From contig NZ_PGFJ01000001.1 in assembly GCF_002797815.1 (NCBI RefSeq), positions 310,001 through 374,000 on the forward strand: DNA of 64,000 nt, read 5' to 3'. The translations under genes and the position numbers were made by a program. The stretch comes from Mucilaginibacter auburnensis (GTDB taxonomy: Bacteria > Bacteroidota > Bacteroidia > Sphingobacteriales > Sphingobacteriaceae). The stretch's first letter is position 1; each line of letters begins with the position of its first letter. The notes beneath the pieces were generated by a model. It did no database searches, was not told where the DNA came from, and worked only from the letters and a program-made list of their open reading frames with translations. Shown here piece after piece: positions 27,299-36,122 of this stretch.

Positions 27299-28162
27299 CT
27301 ATTTCTTGTAAATGAATTTTAATATAGTACCCGGCGTTAACTTATCGCCCTCGTTAGATATGTACAGGCTATTCTGGTTATCAAACGCCATACCTTCGGG
27401 CTGAATAAACAGTGATGGGTTAAGTGGGTAAGCTGCCTTAACCTGCCAGTTGACATCGGTAATAACAAGCGCTTTATTTACAGATGATAAAATATACCAC
27501 TCGTTAGTTTTGGTGTTTTTAGCCAAAGCCGATGGGCGAAACGTCATTTTGTTTTTGCCCAATTGCGCTTCTATATCTTTTACGTTGATGGTAAAGTTGC
27601 CGGATGCTTTCAAACCGTTACCGGGTAGGGCATTGAAAATGTAACCCGCTCCTACCTTCTTTTCATTGTTGCCTTTGCAGCTTTTGCACAACACATAAAG
27701 CTGTTTAGATTTTTCATCGACACACATGCCCTCATACTCTCCGGCGGGTAGCAGGCCTTTCAATTCCTTAACATTGGCTATGTTGCCGCTCTGCACTTGT
27801 TTGAACGGAAACGTAAATATAACGCCGTCGCTACGCAGTATATAAAGCAGCTCACCCATAATCGCTATATCCTCGTAATCGCCATGGCCTGCAAATTTGG
27901 AGTGAGCAACTTTACCATCACCTGGTTTAAGGTAGTATATGCGTCCATCTTCATCCTGCTCGGCATAAATGGAGTCAGCACGGCCATGGTATAAAGCTAT
28001 GCCCGATATTTCCAGCAAGCCATCCGGCATGTTATATCTTACCGGCTTTGTCAGATCATACCCAGGCGGGTTTTTTACCGCAGGCTTTTCAATACAGGCC
28101 ATACCAGAAAATACCAGCATTAAGCCTAATACGCACCACCAATAAATGCTCCTGTTTTTCAT
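27299..28162 (-). CDS. SdiA-regulated-like beta-propeller lipoprotein
   Basis: 287 residues with a lipobox (SGMAC, C23). The rest consists of beta-propeller blades with phrases such as LLEISGIALYHGRADSIYAEQDEDGRIYYL, YEDIAIMGELLYILRSDG, YEGMCVDEKSKQLYVLCK and PEGMAFDNQNSLYISNEGDK. These match the SdiA-regulated family, whose members are calcium-dependent esterase-like propellers. No enzyme activity can be deduced here. Its ATG overlaps the ppk stop (ATGA) and 2 bp separate it from the barrel gene, so it belongs firmly to the operon. It probably sits in the outer or periplasmic leaflet. Confidence 0.8.
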   Translation of the reverse strand: MKNRSIYWWCVLGLMLVFSGMACIEKPAVKNPPGYDLTKPVRYNMPDGLLEISGIALYHGRADSIYAEQDEDGRIYYLKPGDGKVAHSKFAGHGDYEDIAIMGELLYILRSDGVIFTFPFKQVQSGNIANVKELKGLLPAGEYEGMCVDEKSKQLYVLCKSCKGNNEKKVGAGYIFNALPGNGLKASGNFTINVKDIEAQLGKNKMTFRPSALAKNTKTNEWYILSSVNKALVITDVNWQVKAAYPLNPSLFIQPEGMAFDNQNSLYISNEGDKLTPGTILKFIYKK

Positions 28163-30186
28163 GCCTGCAAAATTTTATGGTTCAACATGTCACTGATAGC
28201 CTGCTGCGATTGAACGCTTGGCTCTCCGCCTGTTACCGCAATATTCTCTATCTTATCATTCAGCCAAACGGCTTTTACATTGTCCTGTAATTGAAGGGTA
28301 ACCATTGCAATTACTTCTTCTTTTAAGCTACTGCTTAAAACAGGGAAGCAAACTTCAATACGCCGGTAAATGTTCCTGTTCATCCAATCGGCAGATCCCA
28401 TAAAAACTTCGGGGTTGCCATTGTTGTGAAATATAAATATGCGACCATGCTCCAGGTACCTGTCTACAATTCTTTTTATGGTGATATTGTCACTCATGCC
28501 CGGCTGTCCCGGAATTAAACAGCATATGCTGCGCACAATCAGCGAAACTTTAACACCTGCTCTTGAGGCTTCATATAATTTACTTATAAGCACCCGCTCT
28601 TCCAGGTTATTCAATTTGATGGTGACAGCAGCCGGCAATCCTTTTTGGGCATTAGCCATCTCCCTGTCAATCATTTCTAAAAAGCGCTGCTGTAGGTTAA
28701 ACCCGGCTACCAACAAATTACTGAACACGCCCTGGTCTTGCGGTTGCGGTTTTTGCCGTTTGGCCAGAAATAAAAATAGCAGCTCCATCTCTCTGAGCAG
28801 ATCGCCATTTGCCGTCATCAGGATATGGTCTGTATAATAAGCGGCGGTATTCTCGTTAAAATTACCGGTAGAAAGCAGTCCGTAATACTTGGCACGGTTG
28901 TCAACCATGCGTTTAACCAATGCTACTTTAGCATGAACCTTTAGGGCTGTTATACTATAAATAATATTCACCCCTGCGGCTTTCATGCGCTTGGCCCACT
29001 TGATGTTATTAGCTTCATCAAAGCGCGCTTTCAACTCCACCATCACTGTAACCTTTTTACCCATTAAGGCGGCGTTGATCAACGCATGTATAATGCGCGA
29101 GTCGCGTGCTACACGGTACAGCGTAATATTTATCTCTATTACATTACTATCCTGCGATGCCTCATTAAAAAAGCGCAATATGGCATCGTATGGCTGATAA
29201 GGCGTATTAACTAAAATATCTTCCCGTTCTATCTGGCTAAACAGATCTTCGTCACGGTTAATAACGCTGGCAGCGGTGGGCCATTTGCTGTACTTAAGCG
29301 CCTTAATATCTAACGGCAGTGAAGAAAGATCTTTAAAGTTATGGTACATTCCACCCTCTACAAAGCTCGCAGATGCAATGTTCCACCGCTCGCCAATCAG
29401 TTGCAGGGTACGCAAGGGCACGCCCGGCTGGTGCAAAAAACGTGTAGCTATGCCTTCATCGCGATGTTGCAATTGTTGTTCTATTTGTTCCGAAAGGTCG
29501 CCGGGATATTCATCCTTTAATTCCAGTTCGGCATCGCGTGTTATCTTGAACGAATAATAGCCTGTAATTTCAACATCCTTAAAAAGCTTATCAAGGTTAT
29601 TTTTAATGATGTCGTCTAAAAAAACGATGTACGTTTTATCTGCAGCATTTACCTTAAAAAACCGTGGAAGTTCTGATGGTACCTGTAACGCAAATACCTG
29701 TTCTTTTTTCCCGGCCGCCAAGGTCACCAAAAAATAAATCTCGTTGTTCTTCGGCTCGAAGTGGTTATCATTTAATACGTCTACCGGGCGCAAGAAAGCC
29801 ATAACCTGGCTATAGAAGTAATCAGTAATTTGTGGAAGTATAGTTGCCGGTAGTTCTTCATTAAACAACAAGCAAACGTCATGCTTCGCCAATCCAGCCA
29901 ATATTTCTTCACGAAAAATGCTTCCGAACAGATTTTGCTGGCGCATAATAACCTGCCGTGCCTGTAATAATGGATTCAGTTCTTCATCAGCAAACTTACC
30001 CAGCTTATCCATGGCTATCAGTACAGGCATGCGCACCCGGTAAAACTCGTCCAGATTAGATGAAAATATAGCCAGGAAATTAACCTTTTCCAGCAAAGGC
30101 ACATCGGGGCGCGCGGCTTCCTGCAATACCCGCCCGTTAAAGCTAAGCCAGCTCAGATCACGGTTGTAAAAATGATCTTTTTTCAT
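28159..30186 (-). CDS. ppk1: polyphosphate kinase 1
   Basis: 675 residues, the family's usual length. It carries the N domain (DLSWLSFNGRVLQEA), head domain, and two catalytic C domains with autophosphorylated H418 (ALKVHAK) and H580 (RYLEHGR), plus STGNFNENTA and FMGSADWMNRN motifs. The enzyme reversibly makes inorganic polyphosphate from ATP at the inner membrane. It starts 12 bp after the HD/membrane gene and overlaps the following lipoprotein gene by 4 bp. No exopolyphosphatase (ppx) gene is next to it; the HD protein upstream is the only hydrolase candidate in the operon. Confidence 0.97.
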   Translation of the reverse strand: MKKDHFYNRDLSWLSFNGRVLQEAARPDVPLLEKVNFLAIFSSNLDEFYRVRMPVLIAMDKLGKFADEELNPLLQARQVIMRQQNLFGSIFREEILAGLAKHDVCLLFNEELPATILPQITDYFYSQVMAFLRPVDVLNDNHFEPKNNEIYFLVTLAAGKKEQVFALQVPSELPRFFKVNAADKTYIVFLDDIIKNNLDKLFKDVEITGYYSFKITRDAELELKDEYPGDLSEQIEQQLQHRDEGIATRFLHQPGVPLRTLQLIGERWNIASASFVEGGMYHNFKDLSSLPLDIKALKYSKWPTAASVINRDEDLFSQIEREDILVNTPYQPYDAILRFFNEASQDSNVIEINITLYRVARDSRIIHALINAALMGKKVTVMVELKARFDEANNIKWAKRMKAAGVNIIYSITALKVHAKVALVKRMVDNRAKYYGLLSTGNFNENTAAYYTDHILMTANGDLLREMELLFLFLAKRQKPQPQDQGVFSNLLVAGFNLQQRFLEMIDREMANAQKGLPAAVTIKLNNLEERVLISKLYEASRAGVKVSLIVRSICCLIPGQPGMSDNITIKRIVDRYLEHGRIFIFHNNGNPEVFMGSADWMNRNIYRRIEVCFPVLSSSLKEEVIAMVTLQLQDNVKAVWLNDKIENIAVTGGEPSVQSQQAISDMLNHKILQA

Positions 30187-30198
30187 GATGCCGCGGCG

Positions 30199-31413
30199 TT
30201 ATGACAAATGATTGTTGATTATCAACGCTATGATGTAAGCCAATACAGATATGATCAACCCAAACATAAATACATTATAAGCAACCCTTAACAATCGATA
30301 TTTACGCCCCAGCACTACACCTTGAGAATAAACATCGCGCACCAGCGTGCCGTATAAAAACTCTTTGTCGTCCATCACCTTTTGCATCCCGGCAGCATAT
30401 TCTTCCAGGTGCATTTTGTAAAAGTTGCCAAAGAACAACAAGTTTACACGTTTGCTATCAATATCATCCTGCGTAAAAACGCCACTTGGTATGGCCGGGC
30501 GGGTAGCCAGTATGGAGAATATCATGGATGCTAAACTTACGCTGAGCAATATTAAAGTTGGTATGGTTAAGAACGCGGCTTCATCTAACTTTCTTAACAC
30601 CAAACTTATAATGGCCGAAAGTATGATTGAATTTACTGTGATGAGTATCTGCGCCTTATTATCGGCCATGTCGCTCAGGCGTTGGTTATTGCCTGACGTT
30701 ATGCGGAACATGGTTTCTATACCCCGTTCGGGCCGGTCGGCTTTTGCCTTCTTCTCTCCCGTAGCCACAAATTGCGGAGCAATAGCCGAATCGCTTTTTT
30801 GAATAGGCTCAGGCCCTTCTTCATGCTGTTTACTTAGCAGCTTTTGCAGGTTCTTCTCGTATTGATCTTTCACCTGCAACTTTACAAAATCTGTATAATA
30901 CTGGTGCGACCGAAGCATTTCTATGTTCTTCTCGCGCCATGTTTTCTTGTCAATTTTAATACCTTTTATCGCTTCTATTTCTTTCTTCAATAGCTTGCTG
31001 CGATCAGCAAATTGCTCAGTGCCTAAATGGAAAAGGTCTGCATCACAAACAATCTCCTGTAGTAAACCCACAGCACGTTGTGGCATTTTGGTTGCCAGTA
31101 TGCAGCCTTTAATTTTTTCAATTACAGCTTCATCCACACCTAAACGCTGAAGATGCTCGGCAGCCATGCGGGCACCATTCTCTTCGTGCTCGGTCTTGTT
31201 TACAAAGTAGCCCAGGTCATGAAACCACGCGGCTGCCATTACCACAAAGTAATCTTCGTCGCTTAACTGGTAATGATCCGCAATATTGGCGGTTTGCTGC
31301 ACTACACGGCGGGTATGCTCAATATCATGGTAAATGAGCGTAGCGTCTTCATGCGTTTCAAAGTAATTTAAAGTGTATTGTTTTATCTCATGCAGTAATT
31401 GCTGAAAATTCAT
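30199..31413 (-). CDS. HD-domain phosphohydrolase fused to a Pycsar-effector-like membrane domain
   Basis: 404 residues. Residues about 20-140 form an HD domain with metal ligands H33, H65-D66 and D124/D126 (YHDIEHTRRVV; AAWFHDLGYF; IVCDADLFHLG). A linker (about 200-240, IQKSDSAIAPQF ... KADRPERG) leads to a C-terminal domain with three or four membrane helices (AQILITVNSIILSAIISLVL; AFLTIPTLILLSVSLASMIFSIL; AYNVFMFGLIISVLAYIIALII). The segment MFRITSGNNQRLSDMADNKA before the first helix is the hallmark of the DUF5706 / Pycsar-effector membrane family. HD enzymes of this kind hydrolyse nucleotides or cyclic nucleotides; Pycsar effectors sense cUMP/cCMP and damage membranes. No cyclase is adjacent; ppk1 follows instead. 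Confidence 0.88.
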   Translation of the reverse strand: MNFQQLLHEIKQYTLNYFETHEDATLIYHDIEHTRRVVQQTANIADHYQLSDEDYFVVMAAAWFHDLGYFVNKTEHEENGARMAAEHLQRLGVDEAVIEKIKGCILATKMPQRAVGLLQEIVCDADLFHLGTEQFADRSKLLKKEIEAIKGIKIDKKTWREKNIEMLRSHQYYTDFVKLQVKDQYEKNLQKLLSKQHEEGPEPIQKSDSAIAPQFVATGEKKAKADRPERGIETMFRITSGNNQRLSDMADNKAQILITVNSIILSAIISLVLRKLDEAAFLTIPTLILLSVSLASMIFSILATRPAIPSGVFTQDDIDSKRVNLLFFGNFYKMHLEEYAAGMQKVMDDKEFLYGTLVRDVYSQGVVLGRKYRLLRVAYNVFMFGLIISVLAYIIALIINNHLS

Positions 31414-31435
31414 GGCGATAGCTTTACAGGTACAT

Positions 31436-31443
31436 CAAAAATA
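31436..31443 (-). promoter_or_regulatory. -7 element TATTTTTG of the HD-ppk1 operon
   Basis: On the minus strand TATTTTTG lies 22 bp before the ATG at 31413, an exact match to the Bacteroidota TAnnTTTG element. No good -33 TTG at 17-20 bp is seen. Confidence 0.55.
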
Positions 31444-31598
31444 CCTAAATAAAAGCTGTTTTTTTCGGGCAATTAAACAATCATTAAACTTCTCCTTTAA
31501 TCAGACTTTGATATGACTAATTTGTAGTTTCTCAACATGTTATAACTATGGCTAAAATTGGTTTCAGTAGCATTGGCAGATGCAGGGTTTAAAGGTTG
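31444..31598. other. intergenic region between operon start and small ORF
   Basis: With the next 300 bases this is a 490-bp stretch between the divergent ppk operon and response-regulator genes. Apart from the promoter at 31436 and the 39-codon frame at 31599-31718, I see no gene, repeat or RNA. Confidence 0.4.
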
Positions 31599-31718
31599 TT
31601 ATTTTGCAACAGGTTTTCGTCGTGTTCTTTTACCGTAAATATGTATACGTTCGTGACTGGAATGATTAAGTGAGGTGATACAAAGTATCATCACAATAAG
31701 GGTGGCTAATAGTGTCAT
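31599..31718 (-). CDS. possible 39-residue membrane peptide
   Basis: ATG at 31718 opens MTLLATLIVMILCITSLNHS... ending in a very basic tail (KRTRRKPVAK). One hydrophobic helix plus a basic tail is the typical shape of small bacterial membrane proteins. There is no clear ribosome site and no recognised family, so confidence is low. Confidence 0.3.
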   Translation of the reverse strand: MTLLATLIVMILCITSLNHSSHERIHIYGKRTRRKPVAK

Positions 31719-31906
31719 GGCGGGTCCATTAAAGTTTACAATACCTCCTGCGTAACCGGTTATTAGCCGTATGCAAAAGGGCTGGTTTTATTTACTTTTA
31801 TTAACACAATTTTACGGGCGACTGCCGGCCACTACAATACAAACAGATTGGTATTTTTAGTAGCATCGCTTGGTAATAGTTTTACAACCAATTATTAAAC
31901 ACAATT

Positions 31907-32545
31907 ATGGGTACTGAAAAACTATCTGTTATTATAGCAGATGACCACACGCTATTTATAAATGGCTTGCGCATGTTGCTGCAAAATGAGCCAGATATTG
32001 AAATACTTGATGTTGCTGCTGACGGAAAAGAATTAATGGGTTTGCTTAATACGCACTCACCGCAACTTATTTTGCTGGATATTAATATGCCCGGCATCAA
32101 TGGCCTTGAGGCCCTTAAACGCATAAAAGCCTATCATCCTAAAATAAAGGTGATCATGCTATCCACCTATAATGAGGAGCAGCTCATTGAAAAAGCTAAG
32201 GCAGGCGGAGCATATGGCTATTTATTTAAAAATGTTGACAAAACCGAACTGTTAAGTGCCATGCATTCGGTAGTTGAAGGTGGCACGTACTTTCCGCAAA
32301 AAGCTACTGAAATTGCACATAATAACTTTGATGAGCCCGATCCGTTTTTAAAGCAATTTCAACTAACTAAAAGAGAGATGGAGCTGCTACAGCTTATTAA
32401 AGAAAACTACACTAACCAGCAAATGGCCGACAAGCTTTTTTTAAGCATTTATACAGTTGAAACCCACAGAAAGAATATTATGCAAAAACTCCACCTGAAA
32501 AACCCCGTAGAGCTGACCAAGTTCATTCTGCAATATAATTTATAA
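31907..32545 (+). CDS. NarL/FixJ-type response regulator
   Basis: 212 residues. Receiver domain (1-125) with acidic pocket D12-D13, phosphoacceptor D58 (LILLDINMPG) and the conserved Lys in YLFKNV. LuxR-type helix-turn-helix (about 148-210) follows: LTKREMELLQLIKENYTNQQ ... YTVETHRKNIMQKLHLKNPV. Phosphorylation by a histidine kinase should cause dimerisation and DNA binding. The convergent gene at 32540-34075 encodes a matching HisKA_3 kinase; the two coding regions overlap by 6 bp at their 3' ends. Confidence 0.95.
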   Translation: MGTEKLSVIIADDHTLFINGLRMLLQNEPDIEILDVAADGKELMGLLNTHSPQLILLDINMPGINGLEALKRIKAYHPKIKVIMLSTYNEEQLIEKAKAGGAYGYLFKNVDKTELLSAMHSVVEGGTYFPQKATEIAHNNFDEPDPFLKQFQLTKREMELLQLIKENYTNQQMADKLFLSIYTVETHRKNIMQKLHLKNPVELTKFILQYNL

Positions 32546-34075
32546 AGCGTTAAGCGGAATATAAACAGATACCAACGCTCCTCTGCCAGGTTGCGAATCA
32601 ACCTCGACCTTACCTTTTAAATAGTTGATGCGCGACCGCAGGTTACCTAAACCCATACCTGCTTTAAAATCAGGATGGCTGGCATCAAAGCCTTTGCCGT
32701 TATCTTCAATGGTAAGGCTTATGCTGCTCTCATCTTTTATCAGGGCTATATCTACCCTGTTAGCTCCGGCGTGCTTAATTACGTTATTTACGCTTTCCTG
32801 CAAAACGCGATAAAGTATAAGTTCAAGCTGATCATTGAACGGCTCGTCAAATCCTCTGCTAAAAAAATTAAAGCTGATGGTGCCGTTTTCTATATTACCA
32901 ATAAACTGACTGATCACTTTTGACAGCCCGGTTTTGTGCAATGCCCAGGGCATCATGTTGTGTGATATGGTGCGCACTTCTTTAAAGCCATCGTCAACCA
33001 TGCCAACAACCTTGTAAAAGCGAAGGCGTTGCTCTTCGTCTTTAAAGGTCATTTCGCTGCCAATTATGCTTAGATTAATTTTAGCTGCCGACATGGTTTG
33101 ACTTACACTGTCGTGCAGATCGCGCGCAATCCGCTGGCGCTCGCTTTCCTCTGTGGCAATAATGGCCTGCATGGCAATATTGCGCTGCCTCAATTGCGTT
33201 TGCCGGTAATAAATCAACCCGATAACGAGCAACAAAACCACTAATAAAGAAATGCCTACTATCCAGTATGTTCGTTGTGTTATTTCCAGTTTCTGGTGCA
33301 AAAGTTCTGCTTCGCGCTTATCCATACTAGCCTGCAACTCAACGGCAGTTTTGGCTTTCGGCGAATTAAGCAACGTATTTATTTCCGCGCGCTTTTTTAA
33401 GTATGTCAGCGCTTCCGAGTATTCACCGTTAAACTCGTAAAGGTCGGCAATCTGATTTACCGCACTTAACTGCATTTCGGCGTAGTTGATTTGGCCCGCA
33501 TAATCCAAACTGGTTTTAAACGCGTTTAATGCTTTATCATACATTTGCCGGCTTTTGTATAACAAGCCAAGGTTAAAATAATTTATACTTAAGGCGAGTG
33601 TATCGTTAAGCGCTTTTTTGTCGGCAATGGTTTTTAATATTTGTTCGGTTGTTTGGGCAGATTGTTTAATGCTCCCCATTACGTCCATCATAAAATTATT
33701 GCTATATACCTCCGGCGTATTGTCTTTAGCCTTTTTCGCGATCCGTACAGAGTCACTTATATCATAGGCCCGCCGGTAATAATCAATGGCATTGGTGTAA
33801 TCTTTATTTGCTTCAGCAATAAAACCAAGGGCAGAAAACGCCTTTATAGCTGTGGGGCTATCATTGTACCTTGTGGCAAACGCCAAAGCCCTATTGAAGT
33901 ATTGAGCAGCAGAATCACGCTGTTTAATGCTTAGATAGCTTTCACCCAACTCATGCAGTGTTGATGCCTTTGTTTCGGCCTTTGCAGCTAATAGTGCTTT
34001 TTTCAAGCTATCAATATTTTGAGCCCGGCAAGGTATAAACGCCAAAAAACAGCAAACCAAAAGGGTGTATCTCAT
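32540..34075 (-). CDS. TPR-containing sensor histidine kinase (HisKA_3)
   Basis: 511 residues from the ATG at 34075; an in-frame GTG six codons earlier is less likely because the ATG gives a clean signal peptide (MRYTLLVCCFLAFIPCRAQ). The periplasmic part holds about five TPR units (AAQYFNRALAFATRYND; YTNAIDYYRRAYDIS; YDKALNAFKTSLDYAG; YSEALTYLKKRAEI). One membrane helix follows (TYWIVGISLLVVLLLVIGLI), then the dimerisation box RIARDLHDSVSQTMSAAK with the phosphorylated His, and a HATPase_c domain (ESVNNVIKHAGA; IEDNGKGFD; GMGLGNLRSRI). The cognate regulator is probably the convergent NarL-type gene. The signal is unknown. Confidence 0.94.
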   Translation of the reverse strand: MRYTLLVCCFLAFIPCRAQNIDSLKKALLAAKAETKASTLHELGESYLSIKQRDSAAQYFNRALAFATRYNDSPTAIKAFSALGFIAEANKDYTNAIDYYRRAYDISDSVRIAKKAKDNTPEVYSNNFMMDVMGSIKQSAQTTEQILKTIADKKALNDTLALSINYFNLGLLYKSRQMYDKALNAFKTSLDYAGQINYAEMQLSAVNQIADLYEFNGEYSEALTYLKKRAEINTLLNSPKAKTAVELQASMDKREAELLHQKLEITQRTYWIVGISLLVVLLLVIGLIYYRQTQLRQRNIAMQAIIATEESERQRIARDLHDSVSQTMSAAKINLSIIGSEMTFKDEEQRLRFYKVVGMVDDGFKEVRTISHNMMPWALHKTGLSKVISQFIGNIENGTISFNFFSRGFDEPFNDQLELILYRVLQESVNNVIKHAGANRVDIALIKDESSISLTIEDNGKGFDASHPDFKAGMGLGNLRSRINYLKGKVEVDSQPGRGALVSVYIPLNAL

Positions 34076-34131
34076 ATCCGGGATATATTGCACATTAAAT
34101 ATAGTAAAAAGCTTTCTTCAAAAAACGGGCA

Positions 34132-34160
34132 TAAAAAAAGCCGCGATAATTCACGGCTTT
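34132..34160 (-). terminator. rho-independent terminator of the small membrane gene
   Basis: AAAGCCG and CGGCTTT arms with the minus-strand transcript ending GCGGCTTTTTTTATG. It lies 20 bp after the stop of the gene at 34180. Confidence 0.8.
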
Positions 34161-34179
34161 GAAAGGTAGATGGAGGGCT

Positions 34180-34374
34180 TTAAACCAGAACTATTATAAC
34201 AAACGCACTGATGATGGATAAGGCAAAAAACAGCTTTCTTCTGTTTTCCGCGGTGATGATATCGGGTATTTTGCCTGAACCCTCGAGTTGACGTTTTCGT
34301 AACAAATACATACGCGATAAGGCAATGCAAGCAACAGGGACACAGTAAATCAGGTAATCTAAAATGTTTTTCAT
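34180..34374 (-). CDS. small two-helix membrane protein
   Basis: 64 residues: first membrane helix at about 4-22 (ILDYLIYCVPVACIALSRM), a basic loop (LLRKRQLEGSGK), and a second helix at the C-terminus (KLFFALSIISAFVIIVLV). It has an ATG start, its own terminator downstream, and normal codon use. An overlapping frame in another register (34151-34417) has none of these features and is rejected. Function unknown. Confidence 0.65.
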   Translation of the reverse strand: MKNILDYLIYCVPVACIALSRMYLLRKRQLEGSGKIPDIITAENRRKLFFALSIISAFVIIVLV

Positions 34375-34604
34375 AAGGTAAATTTTTGTTGGTAATAACT
34401 TTTAATCTTACATGCAACCAAGGTTGCGATGTATTGACAATGCAAGTTTAGGGCGATAAAAAAAGGTGAACAATACAAGGTGGGTGGTATTTTAAGGCGG
34501 TAGCCTAAGCTCTACCTTTACAATTATAAAATGCTGCACTTAAAAGCTTTAACATAATATAAACAGATTAATATATTTACATAAAATACGCCCCTAAGCA
34601 ACCA

Positions 34605-35468
34605 ATGGTTAACCAACTAACATCTTGTTTTTTCAAGAAGATGCGGATCATTTACGCTGTTATTGCTATTGTTTTGCTTTGTAATAAAATAGGCGTAGCG
34701 CAAAGCACATTTGAGGATATGCTAAAAGCACATATGGATGAGCTTTTGGCGCCAATTGAAACTGTTCCAGATGAAATTTTACCAAACCCGGTGCTTCAAA
34801 GCTTAACAGCACCATCTGGCTGGGGTGGTTACGGGAGTTATATTTTTGGCGGTATTGGCGGCAATTACTGGCAGCCGTACATGCGAAAGCCCGATTTTAT
34901 TTCATTTGCCGGTTTTTGTTTTGGCGATCCGGAAAGGGCAGTAAATATTGCATTAAGTGTTAACGCCGCCGACGTTTCGCGCGTAAGTAACTTTTCCGGT
35001 AATATATCTGTAAGCAGGCGTGTACTAACCGGCAGCAGCATATCTGCCGGAGCTATGCAATTGTTTGCCGACAAATTTATTACTGATTCGCCCGGGGCTA
35101 CGGTGTACTTTGCCTTTAGCCATGCCATTCAGTCATTACCGTCTGATCTGAATCCCGGAAGCTCAAAGCTTACTTATACAATTGGCATCGGTACAGGAAG
35201 ATTTTACCGTAAAAGTCCTTATGATATTGAAGCCGGACGAGGTTCAAGGGGAACAGCGGTTTTTGCAACGCTATCATACGAGTTACTCAAAAAGGTTAAC
35301 TTTAATGTAGAATGGTCGGGCATGAACCTGGGGTGCTCTTTTGGCCTTAAGCCATTTGACAACCCATTGGCTGTTGGCATTGGCTTAACTAATTTAACCC
35401 GCTATTCATCAGACAGGGTGAATGCCTCGTTTGTAGTCTGTTATCCGCTGTCTATCAAAAGAATATAA
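34605..35468 (+). CDS. exported protein, probable outer-membrane barrel
   Basis: 287 residues. The signal peptide is MRIIYAVIAIVLLCNKIGVAQ, starting at M13 (base 34641); the upstream ATG adds 12 residues and may not be used. The mature part has Gly- and aromatic-rich alternating strands (WGGYGSYIFGGIGGNYWQPY; GATVYFAFSHAI; LTYTIGIGTGRFY; VNASFVVCYPLSI), pointing to a beta-barrel. No family recognised. It starts a four-gene operon: its TAA overlaps the next ATG (TAATG). The function of the operon is not known. Confidence 0.72.
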   Translation: MVNQLTSCFFKKMRIIYAVIAIVLLCNKIGVAQSTFEDMLKAHMDELLAPIETVPDEILPNPVLQSLTAPSGWGGYGSYIFGGIGGNYWQPYMRKPDFISFAGFCFGDPERAVNIALSVNAADVSRVSNFSGNISVSRRVLTGSSISAGAMQLFADKFITDSPGATVYFAFSHAIQSLPSDLNPGSSKLTYTIGIGTGRFYRKSPYDIEAGRGSRGTAVFATLSYELLKKVNFNVEWSGMNLGCSFGLKPFDNPLAVGIGLTNLTRYSSDRVNASFVVCYPLSIKRI

Positions 35469-36106
35469 TGAGATCAACCAATATAAAATTGCTTTTTAAA
35501 ATTATGTTACCGGGCCGGCACCAGCCTATGGTATCGTTTTTTGCGGTCTTATTTTTTTGCTTTATAACGAATGTTTCACGCGCGCAAGTAGCTAACCAAT
35601 CTGATTGGAATGTGCCGCCGCCTTTAGCGCCGGGCACAATAACCAAAGGCGATGCTGAAGGAAGAGCAGGCAGCCGGAGCACGGCTGTTTTAAGAATTAG
35701 TGATGTTACAGCTACCGTTCAGCCAGCTGCGCCATATTCAGTGCCCGAGCTTGCTCCAGTTAGCACAACTCCGCCTGCTACTAATCAACCAGAACAGCCT
35801 GCAAGCGAAATGATAGCTGCCCTGCCCGACACCCCGCTTCCGGAAGCACCGGAAACACCACAGATGCCTGATAGAACCATGCAGGATGCGCCGGAGCCCC
35901 CCCTTGCTGCTGTGCCAATGCCTGCTGCGCCCGAGCTTCCTGCACCGCCGCAAATGCCAACCGGCTCAGCAAATTCTGTAACAACTAATAACGGCTTGTT
36001 TCCATTGATGCCGGCCGTATCACAACCTACACAGTTAACGCCTCCGCCGGCAGCAACTATTTTGTGGAAAACCCCGGGCGTACCGGAAAGTGTAAACTTA
36101 AACTAA
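35468..36106 (+). CDS. exported proline-rich low-complexity protein
   Basis: 212 residues. A signal peptide ends at about 39 (FFAVLFFCFITNVSRAQ). The mature chain is dominated by Pro, Ala, Glu and Thr (LPEAPETPQMPDRTMQDAPE; PMPAAPELPAPPQMP), a disordered, extended chain of the kind used to span the periplasm or cell wall. No domain recognised. It overlaps the barrel gene by one base and is 16 bp from the next exported protein, so the three are probably made together. Confidence 0.7.
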   Translation: MRSTNIKLLFKIMLPGRHQPMVSFFAVLFFCFITNVSRAQVANQSDWNVPPPLAPGTITKGDAEGRAGSRSTAVLRISDVTATVQPAAPYSVPELAPVSTTPPATNQPEQPASEMIAALPDTPLPEAPETPQMPDRTMQDAPEPPLAAVPMPAAPELPAPPQMPTGSANSVTTNNGLFPLMPAVSQPTQLTPPPAATILWKTPGVPESVNLN

Positions 36107-36122
36107 CCATTACCCGACCCAA

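Noticed and set aside
34151..34417. 88-codon frame overlapping the small two-helix membrane gene
   Set aside because: The 64-codon frame has ATG, two membrane helices and a terminator; the longer one has none of these and reads through the terminator region.
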